Position numbers and translations under genes: made by a program. The notes beneath the pieces were generated by a model. It searched no databases. It was not told the DNA's origin and saw nothing but the letters and a program-made list of their open reading frames with translations. A stretch of DNA of 64,000 nt from Halothiobacillus sp. (GTDB lineage Bacteria; Pseudomonadota; Gammaproteobacteria; Halothiobacillales; Halothiobacillaceae): NCBI GenBank assembly GCA_023255735.1, contig JAGDVP010000018.1:1-64000 (forward strand), in the 5' to 3' direction. Shown in pieces: positions 55,011 to 63,605 of this stretch. Numbering within the stretch: the stretch's first letter is position 1; each line of letters starts with the position of its first letter.

Positions 55011-55325
55011 ATGTTTTCAGCTTCTCATTGGTTTGCTCGGAGTACCCCCCCGTTGGCCTCGCCCGCTCAAGCGCCCCGCCCCGCCCCATCTTCGGCCAGC
55101 TTTGGTATTGGCTTAGCATCGCTTGGGGCGTGCGTGCGGGTTACAGGCTTAACGGGCGAATTCCCCGCGCTGGCCAAGCGGCTTGAGGGCATGGGCATTC
55201 ACCCGGGCAGTGAGCTCGAAGTTATTCAGCGCGAAGCCGGTGCGCTCATTGTGCGCGTGGGGAATACTCGCGTGGCTTTGGGTGCCGGCATGGCGCATAA
55301 AATTTTGGTAACCCCTTGCGTATGA
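55011..55325 (+). CDS. feoA: FeoA-domain protein, long form
   Basis: A 104-residue protein. The FeoA SH3-like fold is at the C-terminal 75 residues (ASLGACVRVTGLTGEFPALAKRLEGMGIHPGSELEVIQREAGALIV). The first 30 residues are Pro/Ala/Ser-rich and look unstructured. FeoA binds FeoB and supports Fe(II) uptake. AAGGTGG precedes the ATG. It overlaps the second FeoA gene by 4 nt (ATGA). Confidence 0.88.
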   Translation: MFSASHWFARSTPPLASPAQAPRPAPSSASFGIGLASLGACVRVTGLTGEFPALAKRLEGMGIHPGSELEVIQREAGALIVRVGNTRVALGAGMAHKILVTPCV

Positions 55326-55570
55326 ATGCGCCCGTCACCTTGCTTGATTTAAAACCGGGCGATCACGGCGTGGTGCAAAGCTTCGCGCCCGGCAATGCCG
55401 AGTATCGGCGCAGGCTTTTGGCCATGGGGCTTACGCCCGGCACGACTTTTTCAGTGACCCGCGTGGCGCCTTTGGGCGATCCCATTTTGCTTCGGGTACG
55501 CAATTCTGCGCTCAGCCTGCGCAAAGATGAGGCCGCGCAGCTTTGTATCACCCGGGTCGATAGCGCTTAA
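55322..55570 (+). CDS. feoA: FeoA-domain protein, short form
   Basis: An 82-residue FeoA: LLDLKPGDHGVVQSF, then RRLLAMGLTPGTTFSVTRVAPLGDPILL. It starts at the ATG at 55322, coupled to the preceding FeoA. A 58-nt gap separates it from feoB. Duplicated feoA genes occur in several bacteria; the two forms may have different partners. Confidence 0.9.
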   Translation: MNAPVTLLDLKPGDHGVVQSFAPGNAEYRRRLLAMGLTPGTTFSVTRVAPLGDPILLRVRNSALSLRKDEAAQLCITRVDSA

Positions 55571-55628
55571 CCCTCTCAAAAACCGCTGCATCGCTTTGGC
55601 TTAACTTAAAATTGTACTGTGAGCACTT

Positions 55629-57962
55629 ATGGCCACCTATACCGTCGGCTTAATCGGCAACCCCAACTGCGGCAAGACCACGCTTTTTAACGCGCTCACG
55701 GGCTTAAAGCAAAAAGTCGGTAACTGGCCGGGGGTCACGGTTGATCGCAAAACCGGCAATTTTGAGGTGGGCGCCGATCAGATCGAGCTCGTAGATTTGC
55801 CCGGCACCTATTCGCTGGATGCCGCCTCCAGCGCCTCGCTGGATGAAGCCATTGCACGAGAATATGCGCTCTCGGGCGAGGCCGATGTCATCATCAACAT
55901 CTTGGATGCCAGCAATCTGGAGCGCAATTTATATCTCACCACCCAGCTGCTGGAAATGCGCGTGCCGCTAATTCTTGCGGTCAATATGTTGGATTTAGCG
56001 CAACAGGCAGGCATTGAGATTGATTTTGCCGCATTAGAACAGCGCATCGGCTGCCCCGTGGTGCCCATTACCGCCGCTAAAAAGCAAGGCTTAGATGAAC
56101 TCAAGCGCCGCCTGATTAAGCGCGCAGCGCAGGCTCATGAACCCGGCATTAAAATTGAGTACGCAGCGCTCATCGAAACGGCGCTGCGCGAACTCTGCCC
56201 GCTGGTTGAGCCATTTGCTCATGCGCACAAAGTCGATAAGCGCTGGATGGCGGTCAAATTGCTAGAAAGCGACCGCTTAACGCTGGCCACCGTTGATGAT
56301 GCCTTGCGCGCCGCAACCGTGCAGGCACAAGCCAACATTCGCGCACATCTCGATGAAGAGCCCGATGTCTTCATTGCCGATGCCCGCTACACCTTCATCC
56401 ACCAACTCACCCACGGTGCCGTGACCCAGCGCGGCCAACTGCGGCGCTCGCTCACCGACCGGATTGATGCGATTGTGCTGAACCGGTTTCTCGGTATTCC
56501 CGTATTTTTGCTCATGATGTATTTGCTGTTTGTGATGAGCTTTAACGGCGGCAGTATTTTCCTTGATTTTTTCGATCAAACCGCCCACACCGTGTTTGTG
56601 AGCGGGTTTGCGCATCTGCTGCATCTTGTGGGCGCGCCTGAATGGCTGATAACCTTCCTCGCCACCTCCGTTGGCGGGGCGATTCAACTGGTGGCCACTT
56701 TTATAGCCCCGATCGGCATGACGTTTTTATTCCTCTCCCTGCTCGAAGATTCCGGCTACATGGCGCGCGCCGCCTTTGTGATGGATCGGTTCATGCGCAA
56801 AATTGGCCTGCCGGGTAAAGCCTTCGTGCCCATGATTGTCGGCTTTGGCTGCAATGTGCCCGCCGTGATGGCCACACGCACGCTCGAAGACCCGCGAGAA
56901 CGGCTCATTTCCGCCCTCATGCAGCCGTTTATGTCGTGCAGCGCACGGCTTGTAATCTACATGGCGTTTGTGGCCGTGTTTTTCCGCGAAAATGGCGGCC
57001 AAATTGTGTTCGGCTTGTATGTGCTTGGCATTGTGCTCGCCATTTTAACGGCGCTGCTGCTGAAAAAAACCGCCCTGCGCGGCGAAGCCACCCCATTTAT
57101 CATGGAGCTCCCCACCTATCACTTGCCCACCCTGCGCGGCTTGCTGCTCACCACATGGGAGCGACTATCGGTCTTCATCCTGCGCGTGGGTCAGGTCATT
57201 ATCGTGGCCTCAGTCATCGTCACCCTGCTCTCAAGCTTCAGCCCAAGCTTAAAACCCTTAGACGAGGGTGAAGTGGGCGCATCCATCTTGGGTAGCATTG
57301 GCAAAACCATCACCCCCGTCTTTCACCCCATGGGCATCACCGATGACAACTGGCCCGCCGCCGTCGGCCTGCTTTCGGGCGTGGTGGTGAAAGAAATTGT
57401 CATGGGCACCCTAAACGGCGTGTACACCCGCATGGACGCCGGTGACGAAGCGCAAACCCCGCCCGCACAGCCCGCAGCCTTCGATTTCTGGGGCGATTTG
57501 GGTAAAGCCGCCACCACCATTCCCGCCAACGCCAGCGCCTTTGCCCACGGCTTTTTTGACCCACTCGGCTTCGGCGCGGTCGAAGAAGCGAAAAACAGCA
57601 ATCTGCAACAAGCCGCCGAACAACAAAAGCTCAACACCCAAACCCTCGCCCGCATGGGGAGCCTGTTTACGTCGTCGGCAGCGATTGCCTACCTCATCTT
57701 CATCTTGCTCTACATTCCCTGCGTGAACACCATGGCGGCCATTTATCGGGAAACCGGCAGCCGCGCATGGACACTTTTTTCCATTGTATGGGGCATTGGG
57801 CTCGCCTACAGCTTGGCCGTTTTGTATTACCAGTTTGCCAACTTCAGCGCCCACCCCACCCAAGCGCTCTTCTGGCTTGGGGGCATTGCAGCCGCACTAA
57901 TTGCCGCCATTTGGGCGTTGCGGCGAAACGGCCTTCAGCGTGCCAAACGCAGCGCCACTTAA
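55629..57962 (+). CDS. feoB: Fe(II) transporter FeoB
   Basis: A 777-residue inner-membrane iron transporter. The N-terminal G domain has GNPNCGKTTLF (G1), GNWPGVTVDRKTG (G2), DLPGTYSL (G3) and VNMLD (G4), then the helical GDI domain. Two Gate motifs lie in the membrane half (MIVGFGCNVPAVMATRTLEDPRE; MPFMSCSARL-type segment). A periplasmic insert of about 60 residues (DAGDEAQTPPAQ region) lies near residue 605-675. It should import ferrous iron. Confidence 0.96.
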   Translation: MATYTVGLIGNPNCGKTTLFNALTGLKQKVGNWPGVTVDRKTGNFEVGADQIELVDLPGTYSLDAASSASLDEAIAREYALSGEADVIINILDASNLERNLYLTTQLLEMRVPLILAVNMLDLAQQAGIEIDFAALEQRIGCPVVPITAAKKQGLDELKRRLIKRAAQAHEPGIKIEYAALIETALRELCPLVEPFAHAHKVDKRWMAVKLLESDRLTLATVDDALRAATVQAQANIRAHLDEEPDVFIADARYTFIHQLTHGAVTQRGQLRRSLTDRIDAIVLNRFLGIPVFLLMMYLLFVMSFNGGSIFLDFFDQTAHTVFVSGFAHLLHLVGAPEWLITFLATSVGGAIQLVATFIAPIGMTFLFLSLLEDSGYMARAAFVMDRFMRKIGLPGKAFVPMIVGFGCNVPAVMATRTLEDPRERLISALMQPFMSCSARLVIYMAFVAVFFRENGGQIVFGLYVLGIVLAILTALLLKKTALRGEATPFIMELPTYHLPTLRGLLLTTWERLSVFILRVGQVIIVASVIVTLLSSFSPSLKPLDEGEVGASILGSIGKTITPVFHPMGITDDNWPAAVGLLSGVVVKEIVMGTLNGVYTRMDAGDEAQTPPAQPAAFDFWGDLGKAATTIPANASAFAHGFFDPLGFGAVEEAKNSNLQQAAEQQKLNTQTLARMGSLFTSSAAIAYLIFILLYIPCVNTMAAIYRETGSRAWTLFSIVWGIGLAYSLAVLYYQFANFSAHPTQALFWLGGIAAALIAAIWALRRNGLQRAKRSAT

Positions 57963-57989
57963 CCGCCGCCCAAGCGAGCGAGGCCCACC

Positions 57990-58358
57990 ATGCAGCCCAA
58001 TACCATCCCCCGCGTACTCACCCCAAGCCATGTTAAACACTATCTCAAACAGCGCGGCATAGCGCCTTTAAGCGATGTCATTAACCGATTCGACGCGCCG
58101 CCCGATGCCGTGATCGCCATCCTAGAATTTTGGCAACAACGCGGCATGGTTCATAAAATTTCCGCGCAACCCGCCGCCCATTGCGGCACGGGCGGCTGCG
58201 GATCCGGCCATTGCAGCGCGCCCTCCCTTGCGGGCGGCTGTCAAACCCCCACCCCCAGCAACGACTTATTTGAATGGCAAGAACCCAGCGCCCCGCCCAT
58301 AAGCTTAGATATCCTCAGCGATTTTGATGCCTCTTGGCTGCCGCCCCTGCCCAAATAA
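57990..58358 (+). CDS. feoC: FeoC-like winged-helix protein with Cys cluster
   Basis: A 122-residue protein. A winged-helix N-terminus (PSHVKHYLKQRGIAPLSDVINRF) is followed by a short cysteine loop (CGTGGCGSGHC, then GGC) that could hold an Fe-S cluster, as in FeoC. A longer acidic tail than in enterobacterial FeoC follows. It ends the feo operon, 27 nt after feoB. Confidence 0.85.
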   Translation: MQPNTIPRVLTPSHVKHYLKQRGIAPLSDVINRFDAPPDAVIAILEFWQQRGMVHKISAQPAAHCGTGGCGSGHCSAPSLAGGCQTPTPSNDLFEWQEPSAPPISLDILSDFDASWLPPLPK

Positions 58359-58382
58359 CCACATCCCGCCCACCCATAAAAA

Positions 58383-58402
58383 AAGCCCCAAAATCGGGGC
58401 TT
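58383..58402. terminator. Hairpin after feoC
   Basis: AAGCCCC at 58383-58389 pairs with GGGGCTT at 58396-58402 across a 6-nt loop. On the minus strand it is followed by seven Ts, so it would stop minus-strand transcription well; for feoC the T-run is short. Confidence 0.65.
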
Positions 58403-58880
58403 ACTCGTTGTTTACTCGAATTAATCTCACCCAATCACGGACTTTCCAAGGCGCACTCACGAATTAACCGCACGACCAAAGAGAAACAAGGTGTCGGGAT
58501 GAAAAAACCAGCACAGCTGGCATAAACAATTGGTTGCGCAAGAACGAACCCCAATCTTGTTGATGCAACCCAAAAAACGCGGGCTACGTGAATGAAACCC
58601 GCCCAGAGCGCCATTTCCCGAGAGCCCGCGCGGACGTGTGTCGTGGTGCGTATGACAATGAAAGACCTGACCCCGTTTTCCCTTCGCGTTCGATCAGCCA
58701 CTTGGTGAACTGCTTTAACAGCCCATACTCGCCGACCCAATCTTCCGTTTTTTCTAGTCAGCCAACAGGCGGTCAATCAGTTCGTTGCTTACGGTCACAA
58801 TGACGTTCTCATGAAAGGCGGCAGTCTCCTGCCAAATAACCGTTTACACAAAAATTCTTACACCCTCCGCCCCACCATAA
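58403..58880. other. Remnant-bearing intergenic stretch
   Basis: Between the feoC hairpin and the cbpA terminator lie 478 nt. The only coding trace is the IS256 fragment at 58683-58798. Small frames elsewhere have no recognisable sequence. Confidence 0.6.
58683..58798 (-). pseudogene. IS256-type transposase N-terminal remnant
   Basis: On the minus strand, SNELIDRLLAD, then after one stop and one lost base KKTEDWVGEYGLLKQFTKWLIERE. This follows the start of IS256 (Mutator-type) transposases. The rest of the protein and any terminal repeats are missing. It is a dead fragment, flanked by sequence with no gene. Confidence 0.7.
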
Positions 58881-58903
58881 AAAACCGGCACTCGGCCGGT
58901 TTT
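58879..58903 (-). terminator. Rho-independent terminator of cbpA
   Basis: AAAACCGGC at 58881-58889 and GCCGGTTTT at 58895-58903 form a perfect 9-bp stem with a 5-nt loop. On the minus strand a run of Ts follows, 27 nt after the cbpA stop. Confidence 0.85.
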
Positions 58904-58929
58904 AGGTTTGCATTGCAAGGCTTCTTATA

Positions 58930-59817
58930 TTACGTGCGCGGTTCAAAGGGCAGGGTTAATTTCATCTCTTGATAAAACGCCCGCGCTTCATCGGTTTTTG
59001 CCGGTGGCGTATGAATCATAATCGTCACGACATAATCCCCGCCCGCTAAACCGCGCCCGCGCACCCGTAAGCGTGCGCCGGATTGCGAGCCTGCCGGAAT
59101 CGTCATGTTAATTTTGCCCCCCGTCGGGGTGGGCACATTCACTTTTTCGCCTAAAGCGGCTTCCCACGGGGTGACGGCTAAATCGTATAACACATTATTT
59201 TCATCGAGCTTAAACAGGCTATCGCTTGCTAACTGCGCCACCAAATACAAATCACCCGCCGGCCCGCCATTCACGCCCGCGCCGCCTTGGCCGGTCAGCC
59301 GAATACGTTTACCCGGCGCAAACGCTTTCGGAATGGTTATTTTGAGGTTTTTTCGCCCCGTTTCTGGGTGGTCGATGGTGAGCGATTTAGCGCCGCCTTC
59401 AATCATCTCTTGAACGCTTAATGGCAATGCCATCTCAAAATCCGCGCCCCGAGCCACACGGGCACGGCGCCCACCCCCTTGCTCAAACCCCCGATCACCG
59501 AACAAGCTGCTAAAGAAATCAGAGAACCCCGCGCCGCCATACTGCCCGCCAAATTGGCTCGGATCAAACCCCGGCGGCGGTCGAAAATCCTCACCCGCGC
59601 GGTAGTTGGAGCCTAGGGTGTCGTAGCGCTGGCGCTTTTCTGGGTCGCTTAGCACATCATAAGCTTCGTTAATTTCTTTAAATTTTTCTTCAGCGCCGGC
59701 CTCTTTGTTGCGATCAGGATGAAATTTTTGCGCCGCCTTGCGAAAGGCTTTTTTAATTTCTTCTTGTGTTGCGCTGCGCTCAACACCGAGCGTGGCGTAA
59801 TAATCGTGGAATTTCAC
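58930..59817 (-). CDS. cbpA: DnaJ-class co-chaperone CbpA
   Basis: A 295-residue J-domain protein. The J domain is at residues 5-68 with HPDRNKE. A Gly/Phe-rich linker follows and the two C-terminal substrate domains lie at about 120-290 ([33 protein letters not shown]). The zinc-finger of DnaJ is absent, which makes it CbpA-like. It should stimulate DnaK. Confidence 0.93.
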   Translation of the reverse strand: MKFHDYYATLGVERSATQEEIKKAFRKAAQKFHPDRNKEAGAEEKFKEINEAYDVLSDPEKRQRYDTLGSNYRAGEDFRPPPGFDPSQFGGQYGGAGFSDFFSSLFGDRGFEQGGGRRARVARGADFEMALPLSVQEMIEGGAKSLTIDHPETGRKNLKITIPKAFAPGKRIRLTGQGGAGVNGGPAGDLYLVAQLASDSLFKLDENNVLYDLAVTPWEAALGEKVNVPTPTGGKINMTIPAGSQSGARLRVRGRGLAGGDYVVTIMIHTPPAKTDEARAFYQEMKLTLPFEPRT

Positions 59818-59920
59818 AGGGGTTACCTCATCAGCACCAAATAACTAATGTAAAGATGTGGGGCGGTTTTGGCCATTTTTCAAGCCAAGCTTGCGGCGGC
59901 GCTACGCCCGAGCCAAATGC

Positions 59921-59944
59921 AAAAAACCCGCCGAAAGGCGGGTT
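59921..59944 (-). terminator. Terminator of the L36 gene
   Basis: AACCCGCC at 59925-59932 and GGCGGGTT at 59937-59944 around a GAAA loop. On the minus strand a run of six Ts follows, downstream of the L36 stop. Confidence 0.88.
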
Positions 59945-59988
59945 AAGCACCGTGGATGACAAGCACCCGACCCAAGCTAAACAAGGGC

Positions 59989-60114
59989 TTAACGCTGACG
60001 CGCCTTAAAACGGGGATTGGTTTTGTTGATAACATAAACCTTGCCACGACGACGCACAATCTGGCAATCTTTGTGCCGTGTCTTGGCAGATTTAAGAGAA
60101 GATAAAATTTTCAT
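59989..60114 (-). CDS. ykgO: Ribosomal protein bL36, alternative (zinc-independent) form
   Basis: A 41-residue protein: starts [20 protein letters not shown], then [16 protein letters not shown] and ends KARQR. This is the longer paralogue of RpmJ in which the zinc-binding Cys set is lost; only one cysteine (residue 17) remains. Such copies are often made in zinc shortage, replacing the zinc form. It is monocistronic between cbpA and the divergent rdgB. AAATGA-T-TCATTT, a short palindrome at 60189-60201, lies 75 nt upstream. Confidence 0.92.
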   Translation of the reverse strand: MKILSSLKSAKTRHKDCQIVRRRGKVYVINKTNPRFKARQR

Positions 60115-60291
60115 AAGAGCCTCAGCCTAATCGAATTCGAACCAAAAATAGGTTGGGCAAGTTAGCGCAAAGCCGTGCTAAATGCAAGAAATGATTCATT
60201 TTACTTAAAAGCTCGCCCTTGGGCGGCCAGGCAATCAGTAGCCGCCTTCACTTATACTAATGGCCAATATTTCACTTAGGAATGCGCACCC

Positions 60292-60915
60292 ATGTCGCAG
60301 ATAGTTATCGCCAGCCACAATCAAGGCAAATTACGTGAGTTTGACGCGATGCGTCTGTTGATGAGCGATGAGTTTTCTGCTTTGAAGGCGCTGGAATTTA
60401 TCCCCATCACCCGCTGGGCGGGCGATCCGCCCGATGAAACCGGCGATAGTTTTATTACTAACGCGTTAATTAAAGCGCGAGCGGCGGCGGCATTGAGTGG
60501 CTTGCCGGCCATTGCGGATGATTCTGGGCTTGAGGTTGCCGCGCTGGGTGGCGCACCGGGGATTTTTTCCGCTCGCTACGCAGGTATTAACGCGACCGAT
60601 CAAGATAACAATGCCTTGCTGTTAGCAGAGTTGGCCGCCGCCCCAAGCAAAAATCGCTCGGCTCAATTTGTGTGTGCTTTGGTTTTTGTTCGGCATGCCA
60701 CAGACCCGGCTCCCTTAACAGCCTATGCCACTTGGGCAGGCGAGATTTTAACGGCGCCTCAAGGCGAGCGGGGCTTTGGTTATGACCCGTTATTTTTCCT
60801 GCCGGATTTTGGCAAGAGCGCCGCCGAGCTTCCGGCCGATTTAAAAAACCGGATTAGCCATCGGGCATTCGCGCTGGCTCAACTTCTTACCCAATTGGGA
60901 TCGCATCCGCTCTAA
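60292..60915 (+). CDS. rdgB: Non-canonical purine NTP pyrophosphatase RdgB
   Basis: A 207-residue Ham1-family enzyme that removes dITP and XTP from the pool. Motifs: IASHNQGKLREF, the metal site ADDSGLEVAALGGAPGIFSARYAG, and GERGFGYDPLFFLP. Length is normal. Its stop overlaps the hemW start (TAATG). Confidence 0.95.
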   Translation: MSQIVIASHNQGKLREFDAMRLLMSDEFSALKALEFIPITRWAGDPPDETGDSFITNALIKARAAAALSGLPAIADDSGLEVAALGGAPGIFSARYAGINATDQDNNALLLAELAAAPSKNRSAQFVCALVFVRHATDPAPLTAYATWAGEILTAPQGERGFGYDPLFFLPDFGKSAAELPADLKNRISHRAFALAQLLTQLGSHPL

Positions 60916-62084
60916 TGCAACTGCTTCAATTTACCGAAAACCCACCGCTCGCGCTTTATATTCATTTGCCTTGGTGCGTTGAAAAATGCCCCTATTGCGA
61001 TTTTAACTCGCACGGACTTAAAGGCGGCACGCTGCCAGAGCGCGCCTATATTGATGCGCTCTTGCGCGATGTGGAATGCGAGTTACCGCTGATTTGGGGG
61101 CGCCCCATTGAAACGATCTTTCTGGGCGGCGGTACGCCCAGCCTATTTAGCCCCGAGGCGATCGACCGGCTGTTTAGCGGCTTGCGTGCCTTGCTGGATT
61201 TACGATTTTGCCGCGAGGTCACCATTGAGGTCAACCCGGGCACCGAGATGGCAGGCCAGCTCGCAGATTATCGCGCCGCCGGCATTACACGCGCCTCGAT
61301 TGGTGTACAAAGCTTCAATGAAGCCCATTTGAAGCGACTGGGGCGCATTCACGATGCCCGCGCCGCCTATCGTGCGATTGAATCGGCGCATGCAGCAGGG
61401 CTTGCTAGTTTTAATATTGATTTGATGTTTGGTTTGCCCGATCAAACGCAAGCAGAGGCGCTCACCGATCTGCAAATAGCGATCGCCCTTAACCCACCGC
61501 ATTTATCTTGGTATCAGCTCACACTTGAGCCCAATACGCCGTTTGCCGCCTTTCCACCCGCGCTGCCCCATGACGATACGCTCGATGCCATGCAATCTGA
61601 TGGGCTCAAACACCTCGCGGCCGCAGGGTTTGAGCATTATGAAGTGTCCGCCTTCGCAAAGCCCAATCATCAGTGCCAACATAATCGCAATTACTGGGAA
61701 TTTGGCGATTATTTGGGTATTGGCGCCGGTGCGCACGGCAAAATCACTCTAGCCGCTGAAAACCGAATTGAGCGCCGAGTGCGCACGCGTCACCCATCGG
61801 CGTATTTATCCAGCCTTGGCACAAAGGCTACCGTTAGCGCGCACACCGTACCCACTCAAGAACTACCGTTTGAATTTATGCTGAACGCCCTGCGGCTGAT
61901 GGACGGCTTTAATGTGCCGCTATTCTCCGCGCGCACAGGCCTCCCCATCAAAGCAATTAGTGAGACACTCCAACAATTGGAGCGCGAGCAACTCATCGAT
62001 TGGCAAATGACGCGCATCAAACCCACCGCCCGCGGCACCCGTTACCTCAACGATGTGTTGCAACGCTTTATTCCAAACGATTAG
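60915..62084 (+). CDS. hemW: Radical SAM haem chaperone HemW
   Basis: A 389-residue radical SAM protein. The Fe-S motif is in WCVEKCPYCDFNSH (CxxxCxxC). FLGGGTPSLFS and TIEVNPGT follow. HemW delivers haem to haemoproteins and is related to HemN but lacks its decarboxylase role. The gene follows rdgB directly, a widespread arrangement. Confidence 0.93.
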   Translation: MQLLQFTENPPLALYIHLPWCVEKCPYCDFNSHGLKGGTLPERAYIDALLRDVECELPLIWGRPIETIFLGGGTPSLFSPEAIDRLFSGLRALLDLRFCREVTIEVNPGTEMAGQLADYRAAGITRASIGVQSFNEAHLKRLGRIHDARAAYRAIESAHAAGLASFNIDLMFGLPDQTQAEALTDLQIAIALNPPHLSWYQLTLEPNTPFAAFPPALPHDDTLDAMQSDGLKHLAAAGFEHYEVSAFAKPNHQCQHNRNYWEFGDYLGIGAGAHGKITLAAENRIERRVRTRHPSAYLSSLGTKATVSAHTVPTQELPFEFMLNALRLMDGFNVPLFSARTGLPIKAISETLQQLEREQLIDWQMTRIKPTARGTRYLNDVLQRFIPND

Positions 62085-62094
62085 TACCGCCCGG

Positions 62095-63510
62095 CTATTT
62101 CGGCTTCTTTTTTGGGCGCTGCCAACCGGCTCGGTTCATTTGGCGCGCCCGCGCGATCGCTAAATGCCCCGCAGGGACATCGTGCGTAATGGTTGAACCG
62201 GCCCCGATGGTGGCTCCATCGCCAACCTGCACCGGCGCGACAAGCTGTGTGCTTGAACCCACAAACACGGCATCACCAATTAATGTTTGGTGCTTATTTG
62301 CCCCATCATAATTGCAGGTAATTGTGCCCGCGCCGACATTACAATCGGCGCCCATCGTGGTGTCACCCACGTAAGATAAATGATTGATTTTTGAGCCCGC
62401 ACCAATGCGGCTGGCTTTAATCTCCACAAAATTACCCACTCGGCTATTCGCCGCCAGATGCGTGCCGGGGCGCAGGCGGGCAAACGGCCCCACTTCAACC
62501 CCCGCGGCAAGCTGCGCCCCATCTAAGTGGCTAAATGCCCGCACCCGAACCCCATCGCCTAAGGTCACATTGCGCAGCACACAGTGAGACTCAATGATGA
62601 CATTGCAGCCCAGCGTCACTACGCCTTCGAGCACCACATTGACATCAATCAAATTATCCAAGCCGCTGACCACTTCACCGCGAATATCCACCCGGCTCGG
62701 ATCGACCAGCGTTGTCCCCGACAGCGCAAGCCGTTGTGCTTGGCGTAACTGCCATGCCCGCTCCATTTCTGCTAATGCCCAGCGATCATTAATGCCCGTA
62801 ACCAACAAGGGATCAGGTTCCATGCGCGTGGTAATCGCCTTATGTTCTGCCCGAGCCAAGCCCACAATATCCGTTAAATACAACTCGCCCTGCGCATTAT
62901 GCGGCGCCAATTGGGGTAACCAAGCCGCCAAATCACCCAAACGCGCGATAAGAATGCCAGTATTAATCTCATTAACGTCAAGCTCATCAGCCGAGGCATC
63001 CCGATGCTCTCGAATGGCCACCATATTGCCTGCCGCATCCCGAATAATCCGGCCATAACCCGTCGGATCATCCACCTGCGTTGACAGAACGCCGAGCGCG
63101 CTCGCTTGCGCCGCAACAATAAGCGGCGCCAATACCGACACCGATAATAAAGGTACATCGCCGTACAGCACCAACACCCGATCATTGGGGGTGGTAGCAT
63201 CGCCGACACCCTGTAAATCAGCGACCGCACAAGCCACCGCATGCCCCGTGCCCAATTGCTGCGCTTGCACGACCCAATTCACATGAGGCCTCGAGCAAGC
63301 CGCTTGAATGGCGGCCGCCTCAAAACCGATCACAACGCGAATCGAAACCGGATTAAGCAACTCTGCCACATCCAAAACCCGCGCCAACATACTGCGCCCC
63401 GCCACAGGATGCAGCACTTTAGGTAATTTTGATCGCATTCGGGTGCCCTTGCCGGCGGCCAAAATCACCACATGCAGTCTCAAATTGCGTACATTTGCCT
63501 TATCCGACAT
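62095..63510 (-). CDS. glmU: Bifunctional GlmU (UDP-GlcNAc synthesis)
   Basis: A 471-residue enzyme that acetylates glucosamine 1-phosphate and attaches UMP. The N-terminal uridylyltransferase has LAAGKGTRMRSKLPKVLHPVAG-like sequence, and the C-terminal half is a left-handed beta-helix with many hexapeptide repeats and NFVEIKASRIGAGSKINHL. GAGGTGG precedes the ATG at 63510. It lies after atpC, as in many gammaproteobacteria, but a terminator intervenes. Confidence 0.95.
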   Translation of the reverse strand: MSDKANVRNLRLHVVILAAGKGTRMRSKLPKVLHPVAGRSMLARVLDVAELLNPVSIRVVIGFEAAAIQAACSRPHVNWVVQAQQLGTGHAVACAVADLQGVGDATTPNDRVLVLYGDVPLLSVSVLAPLIVAAQASALGVLSTQVDDPTGYGRIIRDAAGNMVAIREHRDASADELDVNEINTGILIARLGDLAAWLPQLAPHNAQGELYLTDIVGLARAEHKAITTRMEPDPLLVTGINDRWALAEMERAWQLRQAQRLALSGTTLVDPSRVDIRGEVVSGLDNLIDVNVVLEGVVTLGCNVIIESHCVLRNVTLGDGVRVRAFSHLDGAQLAAGVEVGPFARLRPGTHLAANSRVGNFVEIKASRIGAGSKINHLSYVGDTTMGADCNVGAGTITCNYDGANKHQTLIGDAVFVGSSTQLVAPVQVGDGATIGAGSTITHDVPAGHLAIARARQMNRAGWQRPKKKPK

Positions 63511-63520
63511 AACCACCTCA

Positions 63521-63546
63521 ATAAAAAAGGAGCCGAAGCTCCTTAA
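63521..63546 (-). terminator. Terminator after atpC
   Basis: AAGGAGC (63527-63533) and GCTCCTT (63538-63544) flank a CGAA loop. On the minus strand six Ts follow. It would end the ATP synthase operon before glmU. Confidence 0.88.
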
Positions 63547-63605
63547 AATCAAATAAGAATCAACCGCGTGGTTTGCGCAAAAGATTCACGACGAGCAATT
63601 CATCG

